Below, piece by piece: positions 27,001 to 36,600 of a DNA stretch of 54,152 nt. Numbering within the stretch: position 1 is the stretch's first letter; every line of letters starts with the position of its first letter. This DNA comes from JBJXHG01 sp046160865. GTDB taxonomy: Bacteria; Planctomycetota; UBA1135; GCA-002686595. Made by a program: the position numbers and the translations under genes. The notes under the pieces are model-generated. The model was not told the DNA's origin. It saw only the letters and a list, made by a program, of their open reading frames with translations, and did not search any database. The stretch spans positions 1-54,152 of the forward strand of contig JBJXHG010000098.1 in NCBI GenBank assembly GCA_046160865.1, given 5' to 3'.

Positions 27001-27120
27001 TGCAAGCAGATCGAGGAGAGCGCGCGCAAGCAGGACGTCGACGCGGTGAAGCCGCTCGTGTCGACGTCCGTCCAGAAGCTCGACGAAGTCAAGGTCGCGC
27101 TGAAGACGATTCACTCCTGA
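24058..27120 (+). CDS. hybrid sensor histidine kinase with two receivers and Hpt domain
   Basis: A 1020-residue membrane sensor. TM1 (about 7-25), a periplasmic sensor (about 30-260), TM2 (about 262-278), HAMP and coiled coil (to about 370) lead to HisKA with His383 in NMSHEIRTPMN. The HATPase has N-box NLIGNAIKFT, DTGIGIP and GGTGLGL. A first receiver-like domain (about 612-735) lacks the phospho-acceptor: Asn674 stands where Asp is expected. The second receiver (about 768-885) is intact, with AEDNPVNQ, Asp819 in LMDCQMP and the KPVN lysine. An Hpt domain ends the protein with His964 in AAHTLKSSSANIGA. Phosphate can therefore pass His-Asp-His inside one protein and on to a separate receiver. 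It is the first gene of a four-gene operon. Confidence 0.93.
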   Translation: MRLTSSILLHVFLPVLALMIGLVVIYHRQAKSATFERKQNEMQDTAGLAVELLQVETENVEKLLDGVLISNALSDYLSLKAAGQQAKGETYRLNVEEAMMRLATHNPHFKRVELYDESGARILAILDGKSTLAPLTADGERWFQQSLERSSFATFDRSGGLSISKRAPSSRKGAEAIGRIWVDFGALAAAPLSMALRGDSAVHIEVWGPVNRLLTAIGPDLTRDQSILASVDLPHVDGRLVVGQNEFDAFEEFNRIENHALMAFALFIAAILGTLWWGIRRTVLVPVESMVSVVQAFERSEPIPVDYECAKDELGELGSAILKAIQGRRRSEDELRELNASLERRVEERTSLLSSQADDLKIATEKAESASHAKSEFLANMSHEIRTPMNGVLGMTGVLMETNLDTQQREYVQIISQSSETLLTLLNDILDLSKVESGKVVLESRDFDFLQCVESVVELLYCKAAEKGLDVSFIARSDVPRMLRGDDTRLRQILVNLIGNAIKFTESGEVEVQASIESVTDDRVQVRVEVKDTGIGIPDAKIGCLFQPFSQVDSSTTRKYGGTGLGLVICAKLVQLLGGEIGASSTEGQGSTFWFTISLARAAAGEDGHELEDAELRGRRLLLCGSRATDRKIIRHQAEEWGLLCAGAADAPQALEALRAAARDGHSFDAVIFNLQGNGVTAEEFAREVAADPLLEHVRLIPVVPSSVVAGASPLPESLQAAVLSTPIRPSNLRSTLFKALGISLRDRAQIGTGAAIDATSEPKLPLVTRLLLAEDNPVNQKVALLLLRGVAVQIDVAANGQEAVAAAQANDYDVILMDCQMPLLSGFQATRAIRALEDPRRSKVPIIALTANAMQGDRDECIRAGMDDYVAKPVNRTQLVKVIQRWREGFCPVKPEDIVPQENMDEVIDMKVIQALKELGGADDPRLIYELIDIFLDDAPVQMQRIEQGLATQDIKSVERAAHTLKSSSANIGALALSSVCKQIEESARKQDVDAVKPLVSTSVQKLDEVKVALKTIHS

Positions 27121-27153
27121 ACCGGCGCACCAGCCGTCTCGACTCACAACCTG

Positions 27154-29157
27154 ATGATCAACCAAACGTTCGAGGAGCTGAAGCTCACCGGCAAACTGCC
27201 GTCGCCGCCTGGCGTCGGCATGAAGATCCTGAAGCTCACCGCAGACGAGGACTGCTCGGCGCACGAGATCGGCCAGACGATCATGGCCGATTCCGCGTTG
27301 ACGGGACGGCTGCTCAAGATCGCCAACTCCGCGCAGTCCGCGGGCGTGCAGCCCATCGCGACGGTGTCGGAGGCCACGATGCGCATCGGCGTGCGCTCCG
27401 TGCGCAACGTGGCGCTCGGACTGTCGCTCGTCTCCGCGTACCGATCGGGGATCTGCGCGCACTTCGACTACGACCGCTACTGGTCGGTGTCGCTCGCACG
27501 CGCGGTGGCGGCGCAACGATTGGGGGAGCGCGTGCGCTTCGCCGCGCCGGCCGAAGCCTACGTCATCGGGCTCTTGTGCCAGATCGGTCGGCTCGCGCTG
27601 GCCACGGTGCACGCGACCGAGTACTCCGCGCTGCTCGAGAGCGAGCGCGCGCACGATCTCACGCAGCTGCGCGCGGCCGAGCGTCGGCGCTTCGAGATCG
27701 ATCATGCCGAGATCAGCGCGCACATGCTGTCGGAGTGGGGCCTGCCCGAGGTGTACGGCAAGGCCGTGCAGATCTACGAGGACCGCGGACAGATCGACCG
27801 CTTCCAGCAGAAGGACGTCGCGCAAGTCGCGCGCCTCTTGAACGCCGCCGAGCTCGTCGCGGAGATTTGCGGCACGAGCAAGTCCGACGAGAGCGCTCCG
27901 TGGAAGCGCTACGCGAGCGACCTGGTCGAGCTGTCGCGATACCTCGACTTCGACATGGCAGAGACCGTCGACCTGTGCAATCGCGTAGCGCGCGAATGGA
28001 CCGAATGGGGCAAGACGCTCAATATTCCGACGCTCACGCCCGTCGCGTTCCAGGACATCGAGGCACTCGCGCAGGCCGCTCCGCGGCCGCTGCAAACCGA
28101 GCTCGAGCTCGAGCCGCAGGTGCACACGGAACTCGAGCTCGAGACGACAGCTGGGCTCGTCGAGCGCAAGGTCGAGCGCAAGGGCCTGCGCGTGCTCGCG
28201 GTCGACGACGATCCGATGTCGCTCAAGCTGCTCGAGCGCACGCTCGCGTTGGCGGGCCATCAAGTGCAGTGCGCGAAGGACGGCAACGAAGCGCTGCAGA
28301 TCGCGCTCGACAGCAATCCGCAGGTCGTAATCGCCGATTGGATGATGCCGAACTTGGACGGGATCGAGCTGTGCAAGTCCCTGCGCCGCATCGAGTCGGG
28401 CCGCGACATGTTCTTCCTGCTGCTGACGGGGCGCGGCGAGGAGGACCGCATCGTCGAGGCCTTCGACGCGGGCGTCGACGACTACGTCGTGAAGCCGTTC
28501 AACCCGAAGCTTCTGATGGCGCGCATCAAGGGCGGCCAGCGCGTGATCGAGCTCAAGGAGCGTGTCGAGAACGACAAGCAGACGATGATGCGCCAGGTGG
28601 CCGAGCTGGGCTTGCTCACGCGCAAGCTGCGCACGGCCGCGCTGACGGACCTGCTGACCGAGCTGCCGAACCGGCGCTACTCGATGAAGCGGCTCGAGCA
28701 GGAGTGGGAGTCGTCGCTGCGCACGGGACGACCGCTCTCCGTGATCATGATCGACATCGATCACTTCAAGCAGGTCAACGACGTGTACGGCCACGACATC
28801 GGCGACGTCGTGCTCAAGGAGACCGCCGGTGTCTTGCGCAGCTCGACGCGCCAGGGTGAGGATCCCGCCCGACTCGGCGGCGAGGAGTTCATCGTCGTGT
28901 GCACGAACACGAACGCCGAGCAAGCGCGCGCGTGCGCCGAGCGCTTGCGCGTCGCGGTCGAGTCGCACCATATCCAGGTCCCGGGTTACGACTCGCGCGT
29001 GACGGTCAGCCTGGGCGTCGCGGAGCGCGTCGACGGCTTGCGCAACTCGAGCATGCTGCTCAAGGCCGCGGACGAGGCCGTGTACGCCGCGAAGAGTGGC
29101 GGCCGCAATCGAGTGCAGATCGCTCCGTCGAGCTACCCGCACGTGAAATCCGCGTGA
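27154..29157 (+). CDS. HDOD - receiver - GGDEF diguanylate cyclase (first copy)
   Basis: A 667-residue cytosolic response regulator. An HDOD domain (about 1-290; LPSPPGVGMKILKLT, GVRSVRNVALGLSL) has lost the HD metal motif, as is normal for HDOD. A linker with acidic Leu/Glu repeats leads to a receiver (about 348-470) with Asp395 in IADWMMPNLDG and KPFN. The GGDEF domain (about 505-660) has the active GGEEF at 575-579 and DIDHFKQVND. The product-inhibition motif RxxD is changed to RQGE, so feedback by cyclic-di-GMP may be weak. It starts 33 bp after the hybrid kinase, a likely phosphodonor, and is followed after 16 bp by a paralogue. Confidence 0.92.
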   Translation: MINQTFEELKLTGKLPSPPGVGMKILKLTADEDCSAHEIGQTIMADSALTGRLLKIANSAQSAGVQPIATVSEATMRIGVRSVRNVALGLSLVSAYRSGICAHFDYDRYWSVSLARAVAAQRLGERVRFAAPAEAYVIGLLCQIGRLALATVHATEYSALLESERAHDLTQLRAAERRRFEIDHAEISAHMLSEWGLPEVYGKAVQIYEDRGQIDRFQQKDVAQVARLLNAAELVAEICGTSKSDESAPWKRYASDLVELSRYLDFDMAETVDLCNRVAREWTEWGKTLNIPTLTPVAFQDIEALAQAAPRPLQTELELEPQVHTELELETTAGLVERKVERKGLRVLAVDDDPMSLKLLERTLALAGHQVQCAKDGNEALQIALDSNPQVVIADWMMPNLDGIELCKSLRRIESGRDMFFLLLTGRGEEDRIVEAFDAGVDDYVVKPFNPKLLMARIKGGQRVIELKERVENDKQTMMRQVAELGLLTRKLRTAALTDLLTELPNRRYSMKRLEQEWESSLRTGRPLSVIMIDIDHFKQVNDVYGHDIGDVVLKETAGVLRSSTRQGEDPARLGGEEFIVVCTNTNAEQARACAERLRVAVESHHIQVPGYDSRVTVSLGVAERVDGLRNSSMLLKAADEAVYAAKSGGRNRVQIAPSSYPHVKSA

Positions 29158-29173
29158 CAGCGCGCGCACCTCC

Positions 29174-31186
29174 GTGATCAACAAGAAGTTCGAGGAGCTG
29201 AAGCACACCGGCAACCTGCCGTCGCCTTCGGGAATCGGACTCTCGATCCTGCGCTTGACGCAGAACACCGAGCACACGCTCGAAGAACTCACGAAGTGCA
29301 TCCAAGCGGATCCGGCCCTCACCGGCCGTCTGCTGCGGCTCGCGAACGGCACGCGACCAGGTGTGGACCCGGTCACGACCGTCGGTGAGGCGGCCGCGCG
29401 GCTCGGCTTGCGCTCGGTGCGCAACGTGGCTCTGGGCTTCACGCTCGCTTCCGCGCAGCGTTCGCACACCGAGCTGGTGTTCGACCACGAGCGCTACTGG
29501 TCCAGGTCGCTCGCGTGCGCCGTCGGAGCGCACACGCTCGCCGAGCGCACGCAATCGGTCGATCCCGCGGAGGCGTTCACGTGCGGGCTCATGAGCCGCG
29601 TCGGGATGCTCGCGCTCGCCAGCGTGCAAGCCGACACGTACGGCGGCCTCGTCGCACGCGCGGCGAACACCTCGCTCGCCGAGCTCCTCGCGGCGGAGAC
29701 GCGCGCGTACGAGATCCACCACATCGAGATCACGTCGGCGATGCTCGCCGAGTGGGGACTCCCGCCGCGTGTTCCCGCCGCGATCGAGATGTGGGCCAGC
29801 CCGAGCGACTCGGAGAGCGACGACGTCTCGACGCGCTCGATGGCGCTCGTGCTCGAGGTCGGATCGAAGATCGCCGACTTGCTGCTCTCGAACTGGGATC
29901 ACGACAGCGACGAGTACGCCGCCGCATGGGTGCCGCTGCGCGAGTCCGCGCGCCGGCTCGGCGTCGACGAAGAGCGGCTGTTCTCGGCCTGCGCCGCGAT
30001 CGCGCGCGAGTGGCAGGAGTGGGGCGAAGTGTTCCGCATCCCGACGCGCGCGAACTCGGGCTTCGTCGACGGCGCGGAGCCCGCGCGTGCGGTCTCTTCG
30101 CTCGCGCGGCTGCGCGCGCTGCGGGGGACGTCGCCGGACGGCGCGCGGGCGCCGGCTGCGCTCGACGAGCCGAAGGAGCCGCCGCGCGCGCCGATTCGCG
30201 TGCTCGTCGTCGAGGACGATCAACGCCTCATGCGACTCGTCGCGCTGCACCTCGAGCGTGCCGGTTATCAAGTGACGACGGCCGAGAACGGTCGGCGCGG
30301 CCTGGAGCTGGCGCTCCGCGACGCTCCGGACATCGTCGTGAGCGACTGGGCGATGCCGGAACTCTCGGGCCTCGATCTGTGCAAGCGGCTGCGCAGCGTG
30401 CAGTCCGGCCACCGCACGTACGTGGTGCTGCTCACCGCGCGCGAAGAGGAAGATCGCATCGTCGATGCGTTCGACGCGGGCGTCGACGACTACGTCGCGA
30501 AGCCGTTCAACGCGCGCATCCTGCTCGCGCGCGTGCAAGCCGGTCACCGGATGATCGAGCTCCAGCGCCGCGTCGAGGCGGACAAGGTCCTGCGCTCGAA
30601 GCAGGTCTCGGAGCTCGGCTTGCTCACGCGCCGCTTGCGCGCCGCGGCGTTGACCGACGTGCTCACCGAGCTTCCGAACCGCCGCTTCGCGGTGAATCGC
30701 TTGGTCCAGGAGTGGGATACAGCGCTGCGCTTGTCGCGGCCACTATCGGTCGTCCTGCTGGACATCGACCACTTCAAGGAGGTCAACGACCGCTTCGGCC
30801 ACGCCGTCGGCGACAAGGTGCTGCAAGCCACCGCCGAAGTGCTGCGCAAGAAGACGCGCCGCAGCGACATCGTCTGCCGCTGGGGCGGCGAGGAGTTCCT
30901 CGTGATCAACGTGAACAGCGACGTCGAAGGCGCGCTGCGTTGTGCGGAGCGGCTGCGCAAGTCGATCGAGGCGAACGAGATCCTGTGCGAAGGTTACCGC
31001 GGCTTCGTGACCGCGAGCCTCGGCGTCGCGCAGAAGTCGAGTGCGACGAGCAGCGTCGACGGGCTGATCAAGCTCGCCGACCAAGCCGTGTACGAGGCCA
31101 AGAACGCGGGACGCAACCGGATTCGCAGCACACCACCACTTGGATCGGGCGACAGCTCGCCGGACGGCATCGCGCGCTCGGCCTGA
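29174..31186 (+). CDS. HDOD - receiver - GGDEF diguanylate cyclase (second copy)
   Basis: A 670-residue tandem paralogue of the previous gene with the same architecture: HDOD (about 1-285; LPSPSGIGLSILRLTQN, GLRSVRNVALGFTL), receiver with Asp391 in VSDWAMPELSG and KPFN, and GGDEF with GGEEF at 571-575. Unlike its neighbour it keeps the canonical inhibitory-site RRSD just before the active site, so it should show normal product inhibition. The linker between HDOD and receiver differs fully from the first copy. It has a GTG start, and only 9 bp separate it from the next kinase. Confidence 0.92.
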   Translation: MINKKFEELKHTGNLPSPSGIGLSILRLTQNTEHTLEELTKCIQADPALTGRLLRLANGTRPGVDPVTTVGEAAARLGLRSVRNVALGFTLASAQRSHTELVFDHERYWSRSLACAVGAHTLAERTQSVDPAEAFTCGLMSRVGMLALASVQADTYGGLVARAANTSLAELLAAETRAYEIHHIEITSAMLAEWGLPPRVPAAIEMWASPSDSESDDVSTRSMALVLEVGSKIADLLLSNWDHDSDEYAAAWVPLRESARRLGVDEERLFSACAAIAREWQEWGEVFRIPTRANSGFVDGAEPARAVSSLARLRALRGTSPDGARAPAALDEPKEPPRAPIRVLVVEDDQRLMRLVALHLERAGYQVTTAENGRRGLELALRDAPDIVVSDWAMPELSGLDLCKRLRSVQSGHRTYVVLLTAREEEDRIVDAFDAGVDDYVAKPFNARILLARVQAGHRMIELQRRVEADKVLRSKQVSELGLLTRRLRAAALTDVLTELPNRRFAVNRLVQEWDTALRLSRPLSVVLLDIDHFKEVNDRFGHAVGDKVLQATAEVLRKKTRRSDIVCRWGGEEFLVINVNSDVEGALRCAERLRKSIEANEILCEGYRGFVTASLGVAQKSSATSSVDGLIKLADQAVYEAKNAGRNRIRSTPPLGSGDSSPDGIARSA

Positions 31187-31195
31187 GACCCACAC

Positions 31196-33565
31196 GTGAC
31201 GAAGCGTCCCCGCATCCTGTTCACGATCCTCTTCGCTCTCGGCGCGGCGCTGCTCGCCGCGTTCATCGCGGAATCGAAGGATGGACGCGAGCTCCTGCGC
31301 GACACGCTGCGCGAGCAGGCCGACGCGGAGACCGCGTGGACCAAGGCGGCGGCTGGTGTCTGCGACAGCGGCTTCCCGGCGGCCGACGGAATCCACGCCG
31401 CGGTGGCTGCTCTCGAGCGCGCGCACGCAGAGCTGTCGGCGTGGGCGCGCGAGCACGGAGAGCGCGGCGCACTCGAAGCGACGCTCGAGGACTACGCCAG
31501 CACGCTCGGGGACGCGCGCGACATGGTGCTCAAGTACGAGATCTGCTCGGCGTGCGCGGAGCGCTCGCTGCGCCGCTTGCCACACGAGCTCGACGCATTG
31601 CGCGCCTCCTTGTCCGCGTCGGGCGAACCGCTGCCGTCCGACTTCGACGTGCGCGTCTGGGAGCTGCTCATCGGCGCGTTCGAGGAACAGCACGGCCTGC
31701 CGTTCGAGCTGGAAGCGGACGGTGCCGCCGCGCTCGGGCCGTTCGCCGGCTTCGCACTCCAACAGGCGTCGATCCAAGCGCGCGCGTGCCGCTCGCTCGA
31801 GCTGGACGCGCGCACGATCGCGGTCGAGTTGCAGCAACTGCGCGTTCTCGACGCGGGCGATGCAGTGCGCGCGGCGGCGCAAGACGTGCTGGCGCGCCTC
31901 GACGGCCGAGCCGGCGTCCGGCGCGTGCTACTGCTCTCGGTTGCCGTCCTGCTGCTCGCGGCGTGGGTGCACACGACCTTCTTGCTCGAACGTGCACGGA
32001 CGCGCGCGGCGTGGGCCGACGCCGAGCGCCGGACGGAAGTGGAGCGCTGGAGAGCGGCCGAAGGCGACGCGCAAGCGGCGCGCGCGCGCGCCGAAGCGGC
32101 CGCCCAATCGAAGAGCGAGCTGCTCGCGCGCATCAGCCACGAGATCCGCACGCCGATGACGGCCATCCTCGGTTACGCCGATCGCTTGCTGGACGCGCAG
32201 CTCCCGGAGCGGCGCCGCGTAGAGGCCGTCACGACGATCCGCCGCAATGGCGAGCACTTGATCGAGCTCGTGAGCGACATCCTCGACCTCTCGAAGATCG
32301 AGGCCGGCAAGCTCGTGGTCGAGCGCACGCCCTGCTCGCTCGTCCAGATCGTCGTCGAGGTACGTGTCGCCGTCGACGTGCACGCGCAGCAGAAGGGCCT
32401 GCGCTTCACCGTCGAGATCGGTGATCGCGTCCCGGAGACGATCGTCACCGATCCCACGCGCCTCAAGCAGATCCTGCTCAACGTCGTCGGCAATGCGATC
32501 AAGTTCACCGAGCGCGGACACGTGACGCTCTCGGTCGAGACGGCTCCGGCGGTCAGCCCGCACGGCCGCACGTGGCTGCGCTTCGTCGTCAGCGACAGCG
32601 GCATCGGCATGAGCGAGGAGCAGCTCGGGCGCTTGTACCGCCCGTTCACACAGGCCGACGCGACCACGGCGCGGCGCTTCGGCGGCACGGGTCTCGGCCT
32701 CGCGATCAGCCGCGAGCTCGTCGAGATCCTGGGCGGAACGATCCGCGCCGAGAGCCGGCCGGGCGAAGGCAGTCGCTTCACGATCGAGCTCGCGCACGAC
32801 GCGGATCCGACCGTCGGCTCCGCACCCACGCTCGCACCGGCGCTCGGCGCCAACGCGCATCCCGTGAACGGAAAGCTGTGCGCGCGCGTGCTCGTCGTCG
32901 AGGACTCCGCTGACTTGCAGCGATTGCTCGCGCAGATGCTCAGCACGGCGGGCGTGCAGGTCGCGCTCGCCGACAACGGCCAGATGGCGCTCGAGCGCGT
33001 GATGGAAGCGCGGATTGCCGGGCACGCATTCGACGCCGTGCTCATGGACATGCAGATGCCCGTGATGGACGGACTCGCGGCGACGCAACGCTTGCGCGCG
33101 ATGGGCTACACGATGCCGATCGTCGCGCTGACGGGCGAAGGCGACCGCCGTTGCATCGCGGCGGGCTGCAACGAGGTCTGCATCAAGCCGATCGACGAAG
33201 CGACGCTGCTCGGCACGTTGTCGCGCTGGCTTCCGGCGCACATCTCCGCTGGCGGGCTGCGTGCGCCGGACGCGCGCGAGCGCGAGGCGGACCCGGAGCT
33301 CTTGCACCTCGTCCGACTCTTCGTCGCCGATCTCGACGACGACGTACGTGCGATGCGCAATGCGTTCGAGAGCGCCGATTGGCCGCGCGTCGCGACGCTC
33401 GCGCACCGATTGAAGGGCACGGCCGGCAGCTACGGGTTCCCGGCGTTGACCGAGCGTGCGGCGATCCTCGAGAGATCGGCGCGAGCGCGCGAGATCACGC
33501 TCGTGTCGCAGGAGCTCGGTAGCCTCGCGAAGCTGTGCGCCGAGCTGCGCGCGCGCGCGAGCTAG
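31196..33565 (+). CDS. hybrid histidine kinase with receiver and Hpt domain
   Basis: A 789-residue membrane kinase with a GTG start. TM1 lies at about 7-24. An Ala/Glu-rich helical sensor (about 25-240) contains the close cysteine pair EICSACAERS. TM2 (about 243-262) leads to HisKA with His315 in RISHEIRTPMT, HATPase (NVVGNAIKFT, DSGIGM, GGTGLGL), a receiver with Asp618 in LMDMQMPVMDG and CIKPID, and Hpt with His737 in LAHRLKGTAGS. It is the last gene of the phosphorelay operon. Its TAG stop is formed by the terminus of family 1 repeat copy C. Confidence 0.92.
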   Translation: MTKRPRILFTILFALGAALLAAFIAESKDGRELLRDTLREQADAETAWTKAAAGVCDSGFPAADGIHAAVAALERAHAELSAWAREHGERGALEATLEDYASTLGDARDMVLKYEICSACAERSLRRLPHELDALRASLSASGEPLPSDFDVRVWELLIGAFEEQHGLPFELEADGAAALGPFAGFALQQASIQARACRSLELDARTIAVELQQLRVLDAGDAVRAAAQDVLARLDGRAGVRRVLLLSVAVLLLAAWVHTTFLLERARTRAAWADAERRTEVERWRAAEGDAQAARARAEAAAQSKSELLARISHEIRTPMTAILGYADRLLDAQLPERRRVEAVTTIRRNGEHLIELVSDILDLSKIEAGKLVVERTPCSLVQIVVEVRVAVDVHAQQKGLRFTVEIGDRVPETIVTDPTRLKQILLNVVGNAIKFTERGHVTLSVETAPAVSPHGRTWLRFVVSDSGIGMSEEQLGRLYRPFTQADATTARRFGGTGLGLAISRELVEILGGTIRAESRPGEGSRFTIELAHDADPTVGSAPTLAPALGANAHPVNGKLCARVLVVEDSADLQRLLAQMLSTAGVQVALADNGQMALERVMEARIAGHAFDAVLMDMQMPVMDGLAATQRLRAMGYTMPIVALTGEGDRRCIAAGCNEVCIKPIDEATLLGTLSRWLPAHISAGGLRAPDAREREADPELLHLVRLFVADLDDDVRAMRNAFESADWPRVATLAHRLKGTAGSYGFPALTERAAILERSARAREITLVSQELGSLAKLCAELRARAS

Positions 33566-33612
33566 CCCGCAATTCTCACCACGCCGCGACGAGAGCGGCG
33601 CAACTGCCGGCG
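33562..33612. repeat. family 1 repeat, short copy C in convergent gap
   Basis: It begins CTAGCCCGCAATTCTCACCA, one base from the family terminus, and continues with the CAACTGCCGGCGCC segment shared with copy D. The first bases give the TAG stop of the hybrid kinase, and the rest fills the 57-bp gap to the convergent CHAT gene. Confidence 0.75.
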
Positions 33613-33622
33613 CCTCGACCGA

Positions 33623-36600
33623 TCACTCCCGCACGCGGTAGTTCGGATCGCCGTAGTGCTGGTACGCCGCCCACAAGAGGCCGAACGTGTCGCGCTGGTC
33701 GTACAGCGCCTTGCGCGCGTCGCACAGCGCCTCGCCGAGGGACTTCGACGCGGCGCCGCCCTCGCCGAGCAGCGACTTGTACAGCACCTCCGCGAACGCG
33801 ACCGCGCCGACGTCGTTGACCTCCCACGCCGTGCCGACGTAGTTGCGCACGCCGCGGTGGAAGAACTCGTCCGCGAGGCCCGGCACGAGGTCGGCCTCGC
33901 GCAGCTCGGTGCTCGCGGACTGTCCGCTCGCGAGCCGGTCGGAGGTGAGGCCCGACAAGCACGCGTTCGCGACGACGAGCGGCGGCGCGACGTCGACGGT
34001 CGCGAGTTCGCCGGACGTCAGCGTTCCCGTCGAGAACACCCAGCCGACGCGCGACGGATCCACGGGATCGAAGTCGCAGTGTCCGGCGTAGTGGAGGATG
34101 TCCCAGCCGCCCTTCATCAGCTCGTGCAGCACTTCCAATCTGCCGGCCGTGCGCGCGTCGCGCGTGCGCCGCGCCGATGGCGCGCCGAGCATCAGCTCGA
34201 CCTCCACGCCGCAGCTCTCGAGGATCTCCGCGACGCGCTGCGCTTCGCGCCGAGCGCCGGGCAAGTCCATGCGCTGCGCCGGGTCGCCCGGATCGCCGAC
34301 GACGAGTGCGCGCAGCTTCGCGCTCGGAGCGCGCGGCGCGCTCGGCGGCGGGCTGTACGTCGTGCGCAGTTGGCGCGCGAGCGGCACGCGCACGGCGATC
34401 GGGCCGCCGCGCTGGTCCTGCACGTCGTCGGGCAGCAACTCCCAGTGCACCGGCGCGGTCGCGCGGTCGACCTCGATCACGAGCGACGGGAAGTCGCGCA
34501 GGATCTCGCGCAGGTCGCGATGGATCAGCAGGCGGTGCGTGAGGCTCGACAGCTCGCGCTCGGCATCGACGTCGAGCTCCTCCTGCAAGCCCGCCGCCGT
34601 CACGCGCTCGACGAGCTCGGCCACGAGCTTCGGATCCAGCTCGAGCTCGCGTTGGGGCACGACCGCGCTCTCGGTGATCGCGCCGCAGCAGTACGCCTTC
34701 GCCGACTCGCGGTGGAACCAGATGCGCGTCGGCATCGTGCGCACGCGCTCGAGCTCGGCGCCGATGCGCACCTCGATTCCGCGCACGATCGTGTCGTGGC
34801 GCGCGCCGGTCGCGGCCTTCTTGCTCGTCTTCTTGCGCGGGCGCGCGCCGGCGTCCTTGGCCTGCGTGTGCTCGACGATCTCGTTCAATGCGCGGCGCGC
34901 GGCTTCGCGCACGTCGCCGGTCGAATCGGGAAACGCCTGGATCAGCTTTCGGATCGCCGTGCCGTGTGCGTCCGTGCCGGCGTGCGCGACTGCCGCAGCG
35001 GCGAGCAGGCTCGCGAGGCCGTCGCCGGAAGCGATCCGCGCGCCTTCGCCGCGGACGACCTCCGCGCGCAGCGCGACGTCGTACTCGCCGGCGTGCTCCT
35101 CGAGGATCTTCGTCAGGTGCTCGTGGATCGCGTGCGCCTTGTGTCGCTCCAGCTCGACGATCGAGAGCTCCGTCAGGCCGCTCCCGTCGTCTCCGCGCGC
35201 CGCGTCGCGCACGCCGACGAGCAGGTTCTCGAGCGCCGAGCGGTAGTCGAGCGCGCCCGAGCCCGAGCCCGGTCCCGAGCCGATCAGCACCATGCACAGG
35301 CGCCGATGCTTCGGCAACGACGCGACGCGCCCGTACAGGTCGCGCACCGCGTTGCGCAGGCGCGTGCGCCCGAACGTGCCGGGGTGACCCATGCCGACCA
35401 CAGCGACGAGGCGGCGCGGCTCGTTCGCCCACGGAAAGAAGTCGATGTCGCCGTGACGCCCGAGCAGGCGCCCGCGCCGCGTCCAATCCGTCAGCACACC
35501 GACGCGCCCGCCGTCGCGCGCCTCGCGGCCCGTGTTGCCGCGTTGTTTGCCGCGCGCCGAGTCGCCGGTGACGACGCCGTCGAGCGCGCGCTCCGCGTTC
35601 GCCGGCTCGACGCCGACGTAGTGACCGACGGCGTACACGTCCGCGTCGACTTTGCGGATGTCGCCCCACACGATCGAGATCGGGAGCTTGTGCTTGCGCT
35701 TCGGCTCGGGCGCCGCGCGCACGGCGTCCTTCGGCGAACCGAGGTACGACGCGAGCACGAGGCTCTCGAGGCGTGCTTCCTCGGCTGCCGTCAGCTTGGG
35801 CTTCGGTGCACCGCTCTTCTTCTTCGCGCCGCGCCGCGCGCCCTGCGCCTCCGCGAGCCGCGCATGCAGCTCGAAGAACTCGGCCGGCGGCTCCTCCTCT
35901 TTCGCGGCGGACTGCCGCTCGCCGCGCACCGGCGCGCGCCTCGACGGCGGCTTCGTCGACGGCAGCAAGTCCGTCGTGCCGCCCGCGAGCAAGGATCCGA
36001 TCGCGTCGAGCACCTGCGCGCTGCGCGCGAGGTCGCCGTGCTCCGCCTCGACGTAGTACGTCGGCACGCCGGGGAGCAAGCCGAGCGAGTGGGGGACGCG
36101 GCCGTCGCCGTCGAACGTGTAGCGGTACTGGAACTTGCCCGGAGCCTCGATCCAGATACCGTCCGGCGTCTTCGTGTCGTAGCCCGCGACGTACACCATG
36201 CGCGCGGGATCGACGGCGGTCTCGAGCTCCTCGTGGAAGCGTTGCGCGCGCTGGAGGAGCGGCGCGTGCACGGGCAGCTTGCCCCACTTGTCCTTCGTGT
36301 AGAGGTCGACGTGCTGATCGTGCAGCGAGACCTTGTGCGAGGGCAGCATCTGGTACGAGCCCGGCCACGCGTCGAGGATCGCGAGTACCTCGTCGAAGTC
36401 GTGCTTGAAGTCGAGCTTGGCGAGCATCTGCACGGTCTTCTCGACGCCGGTGAACGTCAGCGGGATCGCGAACGAGCCCATGTTCGGCGTGCCGAGCATC
36501 ACCAAGCGCCCGCCGCGCGCGAGACCGTTCGGATCACGCATCGAGGCCCACAGCTTCGAGTGCCGCTGCGAGAAGCGCCGCGTCACCAAGCCGCCCATCG

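Noticed and set aside
25933..29469. Open frame of over 1100 codons on the minus strand
   Set aside because: It lies antisense to the hybrid kinase and HDOD genes, is Arg/Leu/Asp-rich without any family motif, and is explained by GC-rich codon use of the real genes.
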